Shown in pieces: positions 7,704-16,608 of a DNA stretch of 64,000 bases. Position numbers and translations under genes: made by a program. The notes beneath the pieces were generated by a model. It ran no database searches and was not told the origin of the DNA. It saw only the letters and a list, made by a program, of their open reading frames with translations. How positions within the stretch are numbered: position 1 is the first letter of the stretch; each line of letters begins with the position of its first letter. The DNA lies in NCBI RefSeq assembly GCF_035984545.1, contig NZ_JAXCHP010000001.1, positions 2,294,001 to 2,358,000 of the forward strand, written 5' to 3'. This DNA is from Cryobacterium sp. GrIS_2_6. Lineage in GTDB: Bacteria; Actinomycetota; Actinomycetes; Actinomycetales; Microbacteriaceae.

Positions 7704-8612
7704 CTACTGGGAAACGAGGGTGAGGGAGAGGGTGGACCGGTAGGTGCCGACTGACTTTTCGGGCGGCGCGACGAAAGTGAGGCCGGCGTTCAGCACGGTC
7801 GTGCCCACGGTCTGGGCGGGGGCGGCGACGGCGAGGTTCATCGGATACGTCGCCGAACCCGCGGTCTGGGCGGTGACGAGGCTCACCCCGGTGGCGTCGG
7901 TGCTGACCAGCTGCGGCGCGAGCCCGAGTTGGGAAGCACCGATCACGCTGCCGTCCGCGGCGTTCACGAAGTCGTCGACATCGGCCGACAGGGTCCAGCC
8001 TTCCTGGGTGAGCACCCGGGAGTCGCTGACTGCGAAGCTGCCCAGGACACCGGTGGTCGTCGACCGGTTCGTCACGAGCAGCGGGGCATTGAAGACCGCG
8101 ACGGCCGCCGATGGCACCACAAGGCTGAGAACCCCGTTGGTGTCGCTCGTCGTCGCAGATCCGATTGTTCCGGCCTCGGTCACGGCGAAGGATGCCGCTA
8201 CCTGGCTGAACGGGGTATCCGCGGCCGAGGTACCGGTCACCTCGATGGTGTGGCCTCCGGACTCGAGGTCGGAGGGCAGTGTGCCGCTGCCCTCGAAGCC
8301 ACCGGAACCGTCGGCGTTTCCGCTGATCAGCAGGAAAGGAGTGGAGTGCACCCAGAGCTCGACGTGTGAGAGCGGTTTCAGCCCGTGGATGGTGACGAAG
8401 ACCGGCGCCGAATCGACTCTGGTGCCGACCGGGAGCACACAGTGAATCTCGACGGGGCCGGTCGGTAGTTTGGCGGCCACGGCCACCGTCAGGGCGACGG
8501 CCTCCGTGTCGTCGGCCTGCGCACCCGCTCCGACGCCCACGGATCCCCCCATCGCAAGCAGGGCGACCAGAACACCCCTAAAAACGTACGAACGGATGGG
8601 CAGTTGAAGCAT
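7704..8612 (-). CDS. secreted protein with WxL-like C-terminal domain
   Basis: 302 aa. Signal peptide ending near GAQA(33), an Ig-like N-terminal half (~40-145), then a WxL-like domain (~150-302). The domain shows SFAVSDSRVLTQEGWTLSAD with the WxL motif at Trp206, and ends in EKSVGTYRSTLSLTLVSQ. The distal Trp of Firmicutes WxL domains is Leu here. WxL domains are known to bind peptidoglycan non-covalently. About half its length aligns by eye with the C-terminus of the 9948-11018 product, so the two are paralogues. ATG at 8612. Confidence 0.78.
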   Translation of the reverse strand: MLQLPIRSYVFRGVLVALLAMGGSVGVGAGAQADDTEAVALTVAVAAKLPTGPVEIHCVLPVGTRVDSAPVFVTIHGLKPLSHVELWVHSTPFLLISGNADGSGGFEGSGTLPSDLESGGHTIEVTGTSAADTPFSQVAASFAVTEAGTIGSATTSDTNGVLSLVVPSAAVAVFNAPLLVTNRSTTTGVLGSFAVSDSRVLTQEGWTLSADVDDFVNAADGSVIGASQLGLAPQLVSTDATGVSLVTAQTAGSATYPMNLAVAAPAQTVGTTVLNAGLTFVAPPEKSVGTYRSTLSLTLVSQ

Positions 8613-8702
8613 GTATTTCCCCGATGGATCCTGATGCGGTGAAGCTGCGGTGCCTGGGTAAAACTGCAGGGTAGTGGAGCGGGTCGTCCGGAGATGCGGT
8701 CG

Positions 8703-9806
8703 TCAGGGTGTCGTGTGGTGAGCGGCGGCGCCGTCCGCGCTGGCGCTCACGAGGGCCTCTTCGCGCGCCTTGCGGCGTGCCTCGGCCTCGGTGTACTCGA
8801 TCCAGGCTGCGGCACGGGTCGAGTCGCGCTTGCGACTGAGCCGCACGATGAGCCACGTGACGGCCGCGACGAGAAGGAGGATCAGGAAGGCCCACGGCAC
8901 CACGACGAGGCTCGAGTCGCGTTCCGCGGTCGGCAGGGCTCCTGGGTTGAGTGCGTCGGGGTCGATCGTGCCGGCGAGGGAGACGTGCGGGTTGAGGTAG
9001 ACCCAGGCGCCGACACCGCTGACGGTGAGCGTCACGGTGCGGGAACTCCCGGGCAGCATCTCCGAGATCTCCTGGTCGGTCAGCCCGGAGAGCGGGATGC
9101 CGAAGATGCCCTTGACCTGCGAGACCGTGTTGGCCCCGAGGGACACGTTTCCGGTGTTGGTCAGGCTGACGCGGATCTTGGTGTCGCCGGCGAAGGGGTT
9201 GATGCTGCCCTCGTAGCTGGATTCGATGCTGCTGATCGTCAACGCCGGCTGCAAGAGGCCCTTGACCCGCACGTACAGGCGGATGGCGACGCGCCGGTCG
9301 ACCGAGACCTGTCCGGCCGGAGAGAGGGCCGAGACGACGATGCCGCCGGCGTGGTCACCGGGCTTGGCGTCGGCCGGGGTCTTCACGGTGAATGGGAGCA
9401 CCTGCTGGGCGCCCGGTTCCAGGGTGACCGAGACGCGTCCGGTGCCGTTTTCGAAGGTGACCCAGCTGCCGGCGTCCTTGGGCGCTTCGCTGCCCTCGAG
9501 AAGGGCGAACGTGCCGTCCTCGGCGTTGTAGGCATCCGTGGCGTACACGGTGACGGCCTGGGTGGTCGTTCCGGTGTTCTCGACGAGGTATTCGTCGTTG
9601 ATGACCTGGCCGGGATCGACCTGGTAGGTGAAACGCGATCGATCCTGGTCGACGCCGCCGTTGGACGAGGGGGCCCCGGCGATGCCGTCGGACCCGTCCG
9701 CGGCCCAGGCGCCCGCGACCCCGAGGGTGAGGGTCAGTCCGAGGGTGACCAGCATTCCGGCGGCACCCAGGGCGATGCTGCGGGAGAGGGAGTGGCGGGG
9801 AGTCAC
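8703..9806 (-). CDS. DUF916-type WxL-interacting membrane protein
   Basis: 367 aa. Signal peptide (to ~35), a first beta domain with RFTYQVDPGQVINDEYLVEN and GGIVVSAL, a second domain ending GVGAWVYLNPHVSLAG, one membrane helix (~VVVPWAFLILLLVAAVTWLIV) and a basic and acidic cytoplasmic tail of ~45 residues. The order of two beta domains plus a membrane anchor matches DUF916/DUF3324 proteins, which in Firmicutes pair with WxL proteins. Here it lies between two WxL-like genes, which supports the same partnership. It starts with GTG at 9806 behind GAGAAC. Confidence 0.82.
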   Translation of the reverse strand: MTPRHSLSRSIALGAAGMLVTLGLTLTLGVAGAWAADGSDGIAGAPSSNGGVDQDRSRFTYQVDPGQVINDEYLVENTGTTTQAVTVYATDAYNAEDGTFALLEGSEAPKDAGSWVTFENGTGRVSVTLEPGAQQVLPFTVKTPADAKPGDHAGGIVVSALSPAGQVSVDRRVAIRLYVRVKGLLQPALTISSIESSYEGSINPFAGDTKIRVSLTNTGNVSLGANTVSQVKGIFGIPLSGLTDQEISEMLPGSSRTVTLTVSGVGAWVYLNPHVSLAGTIDPDALNPGALPTAERDSSLVVVPWAFLILLLVAAVTWLIVRLSRKRDSTRAAAWIEYTEAEARRKAREEALVSASADGAAAHHTTP

Positions 9807-9947
9807 GATCGACGTTCTCTTTTCTGCGGGATTCTGCGGGCGGAGCTGAAATCTGGGGAGGGGGGGTAAAGCGGACTGCGGGGTGGTGCCGTGGAAAGGG
9901 AGGGACGGCGCGGGCGCCGCCCCTCCCCCTTTACTCGGGTTCTGCTA

Positions 9948-11018
9948 CTACTTCGAGACGACCGTGAGGGTCAGCGTCGATGTGTAGGTGCCGGCCGCCT
10001 TCTCCTGCGGTGCGACGAAGGTCAGGCCGGCGTTGAGAACGCTGTCGCCGACCGTGTTGGCTGCCGCGCCGGAGGCGAAGGCGGCCGGGTAAGACGCCGA
10101 ACCGGCGACCTGGGCTGCGGCGGCGGTGACGCCGGTCGCGGTGGTGCCGGCAACGGTGACCGACGGGGCGAGGCCGAGCTGAACCTTGCTGATGGTGCTG
10201 GCGACATTCGTTGAGTTGACGAAGTCAAGAACGTTCGCGGACAGGTCCCAGCCATTACGGGAGACGACGCGGCCGTCGTTGACCGTGACAGCACCGAGGG
10301 TACCGACCGTGGTCGACTTGTTGTTCACCAGCGACGGAGCGGAGAACGTCGCCGCGGCGCCGGCCGGAACCGTGAGGGCGAGTGCGCCGTTGGTGGCGTT
10401 CGCGGTGGTCGGCGCGAGAGCAATGTTGCCAACCGTTGCAGAAGAGGTGGGAGGAGTTGTAACGGGGGGCGGCGTGACGACGACGTCGGTCGTGGCGGCG
10501 GCCGTGAAGGCACCGGTGACAGGCGTGACCGAGATCGAGCGGAAGAATGCGGAGGTCACCGCGACGCCGTTGAGGTTGGTGCACGCCAGGCCGAGGCTGT
10601 AGTTTCCACCGGCAGCCTTGGCTGCACCCTGGGCACCGTTGATGAGGGAGGACGGCGTCAGGAACGGGTCAAGCACGTTCAGGCTGGCACCGTTGAAGCC
10701 GAGGGGAGCGTACGCCTTCCAGGTGCCGGGAACGGTCTCCGTGCCGGGTGCAGCAAGGAAGGCAAAGATTCCGGTCGTACCAACCGGGCAAGCGAACTGG
10801 CCGTTGATGTCACCCTGTGCGGAGGAACCGATGAGGTCGTCGGTCCAGCCGAGCGACACGCCATCAGCCAGCTGTGCGGCGTTGGTGTCGTAGAGGTAGA
10901 CCGGAGCGGCAGAGCCGTTGGTCTGAACGGCAGCCGAGGCGACCATGGAGGCGCCGGCAACGAGTGCGAGGGAAACGACGCCGACGGCGGCGAAACGGAT
11001 CTTGTTGTTGAGCTTCAT
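9948..11018 (-). CDS. secreted protein with WxL-like C-terminal domain
   Basis: 356 aa. Signal peptide (cleavage near SAA30), an N-terminal domain (~38-170) with two cysteines (77 and 146) that I do not recognise, a Pro/Thr linker (~178-195), and a WxL-like domain from ~197. That domain contains VTVNDGRVVSRNGWDLSAN (Trp257) and ends EKAAGTYTSTLTLTVVSK, again lacking the distal Trp. The ATG at 11018 (MKLNNKIR) is followed at once by a signal peptide; the longer ORF start is rejected. It lies 34 nt downstream of a PstS-like gene. Confidence 0.78.
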   Translation of the reverse strand: MKLNNKIRFAAVGVVSLALVAGASMVASAAVQTNGSAAPVYLYDTNAAQLADGVSLGWTDDLIGSSAQGDINGQFACPVGTTGIFAFLAAPGTETVPGTWKAYAPLGFNGASLNVLDPFLTPSSLINGAQGAAKAAGGNYSLGLACTNLNGVAVTSAFFRSISVTPVTGAFTAAATTDVVVTPPPVTTPPTSSATVGNIALAPTTANATNGALALTVPAGAAATFSAPSLVNNKSTTVGTLGAVTVNDGRVVSRNGWDLSANVLDFVNSTNVASTISKVQLGLAPSVTVAGTTATGVTAAAAQVAGSASYPAAFASGAAANTVGDSVLNAGLTFVAPQEKAAGTYTSTLTLTVVSK

Positions 11019-11052
11019 GATTTTTCTATACCTTTTCTGGAAGTAGGTCGGG

Positions 11053-12144
11053 CTACTTGGAGATGCGGACAGCGGTGGTGGTGGAGGGGGCAAGGATGCC
11101 GAACTTCTTCTTCAGCGAACCGGCCTTGGAGGCAAAGGTGGTCTGCGAGTTGGTCAGGCTGGTGCCCTTGGTCGGGTCGAGCAGGGCGGCCAGCTGGGAG
11201 TCGTAGGCAGCGTTGGTCGGGTCGACGCGCGCGTACTGCACGACGAGGTAGGTGTCGCGACCCCAGACAGAGTCGTTGTAGTAGGCCTGGTTCGGAACCA
11301 TGGCGGCTCCGGTGCCCGTGACGGCAGGGGTGCCGGCAACGAGCGAGCCGATGACCGTGGTGGCCTTGAGCTTCGGGAAGCTGGCGCCGGTGTTCATGGC
11401 GACCCAGCGGGAGACCGACATGGGCATGATCGAGTTGACGGCGAGCGTCGACGCGTCATGCTCCTGGCCGAACGTAACGCAACTGCCGATGGTCGCGTCG
11501 GTGAGGCCGATCTTGGACATGAAGTCCTTACGCGTGCCGGAGCCGGCCTGCGGGAGGATGGGGGTGATCGTGGCGGTGCCGAGGGTACGGACCGAGCAGG
11601 TGTAGAGGCTCAGCATGGTGGGGGCGTCGATGGTGTCAAGAGCGTCGGTGGAGGCGCTGTCGTAGGCGTAAGCGATGGCGTCGCGGCCGAAGGGAACCTG
11701 GATCAGGCTTCCCGCGGCATCCACGGTGCCAGAGCCCGAGGAGCGCGCGATGTCGACCTGGCCGGGGATGGCAACGACCGGAGCGCCGGCCGTTCCGGAC
11801 GTGTACGTGGCGACGCCGTCGATGGACCGGAGGAGAGCCGTGCGGCCATCGCCTGAACCGTTCGGACGTCCGAAGCGGATGCCGCTCGGGCGGGTGGTGA
11901 TGTAGGCCGTGCCGGTCGCGTCGAACGATCCGACGGTCGCGCCGCCAAGGGTCGTTGAGCGAACCGAGGATCCGGAAAGCGAGGAGCCGTTGGCCAGCGC
12001 GCTGACGACGTCCTCCAGGGTGTCCGATCCGACGGCGACGTAGCTGTTGGAAACGGGCTCGGCGTTTGCCGGCGTCGCGATGGCGAAACCGGTGAGGGCG
12101 ACGCCGACGGTCGCGCAGAGCGCAATTGCCTTCTTCGAAATCAC
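11053..12144 (-). CDS. secreted PstS-like substrate-binding protein
   Basis: 363 aa. The signal peptide ends in TPANA with no lipobox Cys and there is no C-terminal membrane helix, so it is probably released or held by partners. The type 2 periplasmic-binding fold is indicated by AVGSDTLEDVVSAL near the N-terminus, RFGRPNGSGDGRTALL, and VDIARSSGSG, which resemble actinobacterial PstS-like proteins. It starts with GTG at 12144 behind GAAAGG. The ligand is unknown; phosphate is inferred only from the operon. Confidence 0.8.
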   Translation of the reverse strand: MISKKAIALCATVGVALTGFAIATPANAEPVSNSYVAVGSDTLEDVVSALANGSSLSGSSVRSTTLGGATVGSFDATGTAYITTRPSGIRFGRPNGSGDGRTALLRSIDGVATYTSGTAGAPVVAIPGQVDIARSSGSGTVDAAGSLIQVPFGRDAIAYAYDSASTDALDTIDAPTMLSLYTCSVRTLGTATITPILPQAGSGTRKDFMSKIGLTDATIGSCVTFGQEHDASTLAVNSIMPMSVSRWVAMNTGASFPKLKATTVIGSLVAGTPAVTGTGAAMVPNQAYYNDSVWGRDTYLVVQYARVDPTNAAYDSQLAALLDPTKGTSLTNSQTTFASKAGSLKKKFGILAPSTTTAVRISK

Positions 12145-12256
12145 TGTGATGATGCCTTTCGGGTGTACTGCATGAGACGAACCCGGGCGGGAACGTCTTT
12201 CCTGATGTCTGTTCCCGGGCCGAAACCCGGATTCTGGACGTCAAGCTGTGCGCGCA

Positions 12257-14941
12257 TCAGGATCGTCTCCGGATGCGCGAGATCAGGGGGACTCCGCCGG
12301 CTGCGAGCAGCCCGGAGAGGAAGCCGGCAGGGATGGCTGCCGGAATAGGGCCGATGACAGGATCGGCGGGGGTGGGCTTGCCGACGAGAGGGCCGGCGGC
12401 CGCACCTGTCGCTGCCGGGTCGGTGGCCGCGGTGCCGGAAACGGCGGCGGCGACAGCGGCGACGGCCGCAGTTCCGCTGCCGGCATTCGGGTTGACGTAC
12501 GCCGCGGCCGGGGCGGCCACACTCGACGCGACGGTCGCGGACGGAGTGGGGGTCGGGGTCGCCGTGACGATCGGGCTGATGCCCTTTTCGATCGCCGTCG
12601 CGGCGGCGAGGGCCTGGGCGACCCAGCTGGCCGGAATCGACGCGTAGCCCTCGGGAAGCTGGCCGATCGCACTTCCGGGAACCTGACCGGCAGCGACAGC
12701 GTAGCGGATCATGTTGGCGTAAATGCCACGGGCGGCGGAATCAGTCTGCAGCGGGTTGAGCGCGGCGTAGACCGGCATGGTCATCGGGTACGCCGACGCC
12801 GCCGCCTTCGCACTCGCGCTCATGGGGTCGTACTCGAGCACCGCCTTGTTCGCGGTCGTCGGCGTCATTGCCGCGGCCGCCGCGAGCAGCGACGACGAGT
12901 TCGCCGCGACGAAGGTTCCGGCCGAGTTCCGCAGCGACGCCGTCACGGTCTGGTAGCGGGCTGCCGACGCTGTTGTCGTGAGGCCGAGTACCCGCTGGGT
13001 CCCGACGAGGTTACGTACGCTCTTGCCCCATTTCGGGGGCACAGTATTCGGGCTCCAGTCGCCGAGCTCCTGGCCGTCACCGCGAAGGGTCAGGTAGGCG
13101 GCAGTCTCGAAGTCGGTGGTATACGGACGCCACGTCACCAGGTTCACTTCGGTCTGGCCGTCGGTGGTCGCAGCCCGGGCGAGAGGATCGGCCTTGGGGA
13201 AGTTCGTGCGGGGCACAGTCATCGCTGTGCCGGACGGATTCACGGCCGAGTTCGTCGAGTACCACGGGTTGACCTTCATCCCCCACTTGTCCGCGTCACC
13301 GTTCAGGAACGCGACGGCATCCGGATCGGAGAGGACGTAGCGCCAGAGCTGGAGAGCCTCGTCCGAACGGCCCGAGGTCAGGAGCAGGTCGCCCAGGGAG
13401 GGACCTGTCAGGTCCTGGTATTGCCACTCGGCGTCATTCACCGCGAGGAAGTCCTTGTCCACGGTGAGGTTTCTGGCGTTGTGGTTTGTCTTGTCCGCCG
13501 CATCCGGATTCTTGGTGAAGAACGCGAGCGACTCGGACGTGGCAGGGGCGCCCGTCGGCAGCGAATCCAAGTACGAGTTTGTCAGAAGCTTGGCTACCAG
13601 TCGGGGTGTGAGGTTCATCGTCGTGAACGGCTCGGTGTTCTTGTCCTTGTACGCCTGCGGTACGGCGCCGACGGGTTTCACCCGACGGTCGATCGAGAAC
13701 GACACGGCGAGCCCGGACAGGGCGATGGGCGCGTATTGAACGGGGTCGGCTTTCGTCGTTTGCAACGCCCGCGAGGTCAGGGCGAGGGGGCTCGGGGTCT
13801 TCTGGCTCGCCGCGGCGAGGGAGTCGTCCTCGTTGCCCGTGCTGAGCACGAAGGACGAGCCGGTCGCGCCGGTGCAGAGATTGGGCTGCCAGGAGGCGAT
13901 CGCGGCAGAGACGAGTTCGCTGCCCGAGAGCTGCTTCTCCGCCGAGCCGATGGAACAACGCAAGCCGATGGGCTTGAAATCGAGCTTGACGGCGACGCTG
14001 TGCTCCCAGGCGTCCCAGAACAGTCCCGACGTTTTGACGAAGGCTTCACCCACGTCCTTGGTGCCACGCGGGATCACGACAAGCCAGCAGGACTTCCCCT
14101 TGACGGTGCCGTCAGTGGCCGTGACCGGCATACCGCAGCCGAGGCCGGGAGACTGCATCGCGGTCTGCACCTCGAACTTGACCGACCCGGCGCCGGTGTC
14201 GCTCGACCCCACCCAAGGCACTTCGTTGGTCGTGTACTGGGTGTAGAACTCGTTCGTGGCGAGGTCTACGCCGACGATTCCAGACGGAAGGGTGACACCC
14301 TTCTCGGTCGGGTTTCCGGTCGCCGTCTGAACAAGACCGGTGAGCGGATCGAGAACATGCTGGGTGAGCACGCCTTGCGGGTTCTTGAAAACCGAGGCGA
14401 TGGTGCCACCGGTTGAAGCACGATAGGGGATCGCCGTGGAGCCCGAAAGGAGGCCAAGTGGTGCCGTGGTGTATTGGGCATCGTTTGAATTGACAGAGTC
14501 CGCATTGACGACCGAGTCACGTGTCGACGCCGGTTTACCAGGGAACCCGCCATACTGGCAGGTCGTTCGGTCTGGGTGCCCAGAATTATCCGGATCGTCA
14601 CCCCAGCACTGGGCAATCTGCAGGAAATTCTGGCCGCCGTTGGTGTTATCTGGCCGAACCGACTTGCCGCCGGCACCGGTCCAGTTCACGACGATGCCCT
14701 GAGAGACGAGGTCTTTCGTCTGCGAAACCGTCACCTTGAGGTCGGGAAAGGGCGCCGTCGCGATGTCGAGGTCGTACCCCGTGGCGGCCACGGTGACCGC
14801 GCTCGAGGTGTCAGCGGATGCCGCCGGCGGGGTGATCGAGGCGAGCATCGACACGCCGATGCCGACGAACACTCCCACGACGATGCCGCTCGCTCCCGCG
14901 CGGGTCCAGACCGAGTCGGTGGACAGCATCAGGCGCTTCAT
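12257..14941 (-). CDS. large membrane-tethered PstS-like substrate-binding protein
   Basis: 894 aa, more than twice the usual PstS length. N-terminal signal or anchor (IVVGVFVGIGVSMLA), then a long extracellular region with PstS-like segments (YAPIALSGLAVSFSIDRR and NLTPRLVAKLLTNSY). A Pro/Thr/Ala-rich stalk (~795-865) and a C-terminal membrane helix ending SRIRRRS follow. Four to six cysteines in the N-terminal half may form disulfides. The ATG at 14941 overlaps the upstream pstS stop by 4 bp (ATGA). The long insertions between PstS-like motifs suggest extra surface domains that I cannot name. Confidence 0.78.
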   Translation of the reverse strand: MKRLMLSTDSVWTRAGASGIVVGVFVGIGVSMLASITPPAASADTSSAVTVAATGYDLDIATAPFPDLKVTVSQTKDLVSQGIVVNWTGAGGKSVRPDNTNGGQNFLQIAQCWGDDPDNSGHPDRTTCQYGGFPGKPASTRDSVVNADSVNSNDAQYTTAPLGLLSGSTAIPYRASTGGTIASVFKNPQGVLTQHVLDPLTGLVQTATGNPTEKGVTLPSGIVGVDLATNEFYTQYTTNEVPWVGSSDTGAGSVKFEVQTAMQSPGLGCGMPVTATDGTVKGKSCWLVVIPRGTKDVGEAFVKTSGLFWDAWEHSVAVKLDFKPIGLRCSIGSAEKQLSGSELVSAAIASWQPNLCTGATGSSFVLSTGNEDDSLAAASQKTPSPLALTSRALQTTKADPVQYAPIALSGLAVSFSIDRRVKPVGAVPQAYKDKNTEPFTTMNLTPRLVAKLLTNSYLDSLPTGAPATSESLAFFTKNPDAADKTNHNARNLTVDKDFLAVNDAEWQYQDLTGPSLGDLLLTSGRSDEALQLWRYVLSDPDAVAFLNGDADKWGMKVNPWYSTNSAVNPSGTAMTVPRTNFPKADPLARAATTDGQTEVNLVTWRPYTTDFETAAYLTLRGDGQELGDWSPNTVPPKWGKSVRNLVGTQRVLGLTTTASAARYQTVTASLRNSAGTFVAANSSSLLAAAAAMTPTTANKAVLEYDPMSASAKAAASAYPMTMPVYAALNPLQTDSAARGIYANMIRYAVAAGQVPGSAIGQLPEGYASIPASWVAQALAAATAIEKGISPIVTATPTPTPSATVASSVAAPAAAYVNPNAGSGTAAVAAVAAAVSGTAATDPAATGAAAGPLVGKPTPADPVIGPIPAAIPAGFLSGLLAAGGVPLISRIRRRS

Positions 14942-16608
14942 TTGGTGCCCGCTTTCGCGCCGCGCGGTTTGAGCCTGCGCCACAGCACCGGGGGCAGCAC
15001 GGCAGAGCCGACCAGGAGCGCCCCGGCGAAGAGCATGATCGACTGCTGCGCGCCCCAGCCGTTGTCCGCCAGGGTGAAGGGTGAGGCAACGGCCGTACCG
15101 GCGACTCCGGTCCCGCTGGTGCCACTCCCGCCCGAGACGAGCGCACCGTTCTCGTCATAGACGGGGGCCGCTGCGGCTGGCGCCGTACCCGCCGCCCCGG
15201 CGCCAGCCGCCGTTCCGGCAGACGCCGCAGCCGCAGCCGCGGGGTCGCCGTTCGCTGCCGCCCCGCCGGTGCCCGTGCCGGAGGTCGGAGTGTCGTCCGT
15301 CGCTCCCGCCGTGCCGGTGACGCACTGGCTCGTGCCGACCTTGTCACACGCGGCAGGTTGGAGGGCGGTGACGGCGAGCTGGTTGCTGGACGGCGAGTCG
15401 CCGGCCTTGAAGGTGGGGTTGTTGCAGTTGTTGATGTCAACGCCGGAGACGTCGGCTCCCGGCACGCGCTTGATCTGCTCGAAGCCCGCGAGCACGAGGT
15501 TCATCGGGAGCGGCGAGTAGCCCAGGGCCGCCGCTTGCTGCTGGCCCTCGCAGAGCATGTAGTTCGCGAACGCGCCGAGGGTGAGGCCCTTCTTCGCGGT
15601 GAAGACGCCGCCGACCTCGGTCGGCACGATCATGTACGAGTAGCTCGACAGCGGGTACGTGCGTGGGTCGGGGTTGTTGTAGACGCCGTCGAGGATCTGG
15701 GTGAGGTAGTCGGGGCTCGTGACCGGGACATCCGTCTTGATTTTTGCCTGTAGCAGGGCGACAGCGACGGAGTTCGCAGTCGGCTCGACGTAGTATCCGG
15801 CGGTGTTCAGAACCTTGGCGACCGGGAAGCCGGCCTTGAGCGCGTAGGAGTATTCGACGTAAGTGATGGCACCTTCGCCATAGTCCTGGGCGACATACCC
15901 GGCGACGCCGGCGGAACCGCTCTGGGCCTTCGCGTTGCCGTAGGTGGGGTACTGGGAAGTGAGGCCACAGGACGCCGGCTTGCCGACCTTCACGCAGAAG
16001 GCACCCCAGAGGGAGTTGTACTGCTTGGACATCCAGAGGCTGAACTGGGCGGTCGAGCCCGAGCCGTCCGACCGGACGACGGGCACGATGCCCTTGTCCG
16101 GCATGGCGAGGCCGGGGTTGTCCGTCTGGATCGCCGGGTCGTTCCACTTGGTGATGACGCCGGTGAAGATCTTCGTCACGACCTCTCCGCTGAGGCGCAG
16201 GTTCGATACCCGCACGCCGCCGATCTTGAGGTTGTACATGAACGACGTGCCACCGGCGACGATCGGCATATACGCGTAGCCGCGACTCGGAACCTCGGGC
16301 GCCGAACCGTCTTCGGGAGCGGTCTGGAACGGGATCTCGCTGACGGCGAAATCGACGTTGCCGGCCACGAAATCCCGGCGGCCCGCGGAGGAGCCGACGC
16401 CGGAATAGTTGACGGTCATGCCGTAGTTCGAGGCCACGTTCTTGCGCCACTGGTCGAGGGCGTTCTGGGACCAGGTCGAGCCGGTTCCGGTGATGGGGTC
16501 GTAGGAAACGGCCTGGGCAGACAGCGTTCCGGACAGACCCAGAATCACCACGACGGCGAGGACGAAGAGGGCGCGGATCGCACGGATCCAACGGGGCTGC
16601 GGCGTCAC
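14938..16608 (-). CDS. pstS: PstS phosphate-binding protein with C-terminal membrane anchor
   Basis: 556 aa. Signal peptide ending SAQA without lipobox. PstS motifs: ITGTGSTWSQNA (~39), YSGVGSSAGRRDF (~68), VDFAVSE (~85) and VVRSDGSGSTAQF. From ~400 there is an Ala/Gly/Thr-rich stalk, then a membrane helix and a basic tail (WRRLKPRGAKAGTK). Most actinobacterial PstS proteins are lipoproteins; this one appears tethered by its C-terminus. Glu91 occupies the place where PstS usually has the Asp that accepts a hydrogen bond from phosphate. GTG start at 16608 overlaps pstA by 4 bp. Confidence 0.88.
   Translation of the reverse strand: MTPQPRWIRAIRALFVLAVVVILGLSGTLSAQAVSYDPITGTGSTWSQNALDQWRKNVASNYGMTVNYSGVGSSAGRRDFVAGNVDFAVSEIPFQTAPEDGSAPEVPSRGYAYMPIVAGGTSFMYNLKIGGVRVSNLRLSGEVVTKIFTGVITKWNDPAIQTDNPGLAMPDKGIVPVVRSDGSGSTAQFSLWMSKQYNSLWGAFCVKVGKPASCGLTSQYPTYGNAKAQSGSAGVAGYVAQDYGEGAITYVEYSYALKAGFPVAKVLNTAGYYVEPTANSVAVALLQAKIKTDVPVTSPDYLTQILDGVYNNPDPRTYPLSSYSYMIVPTEVGGVFTAKKGLTLGAFANYMLCEGQQQAAALGYSPLPMNLVLAGFEQIKRVPGADVSGVDINNCNNPTFKAGDSPSSNQLAVTALQPAACDKVGTSQCVTGTAGATDDTPTSGTGTGGAAANGDPAAAAAASAGTAAGAGAAGTAPAAAAPVYDENGALVSGGSGTSGTGVAGTAVASPFTLADNGWGAQQSIMLFAGALLVGSAVLPPVLWRRLKPRGAKAGTK

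Noticed and set aside
12248..14416. 722-residue plus-strand open frame
   Set aside because: Antisense to the large PstS-like gene; low-complexity Arg/Gly composition and no start context.
5684..16608. LPXTG sorting signals in the surface proteins
   Set aside because: No LPXTG-like pentapeptide followed by a helix and basic tail was found. The C-terminal helices of the PstS-like proteins have no sorting motif.
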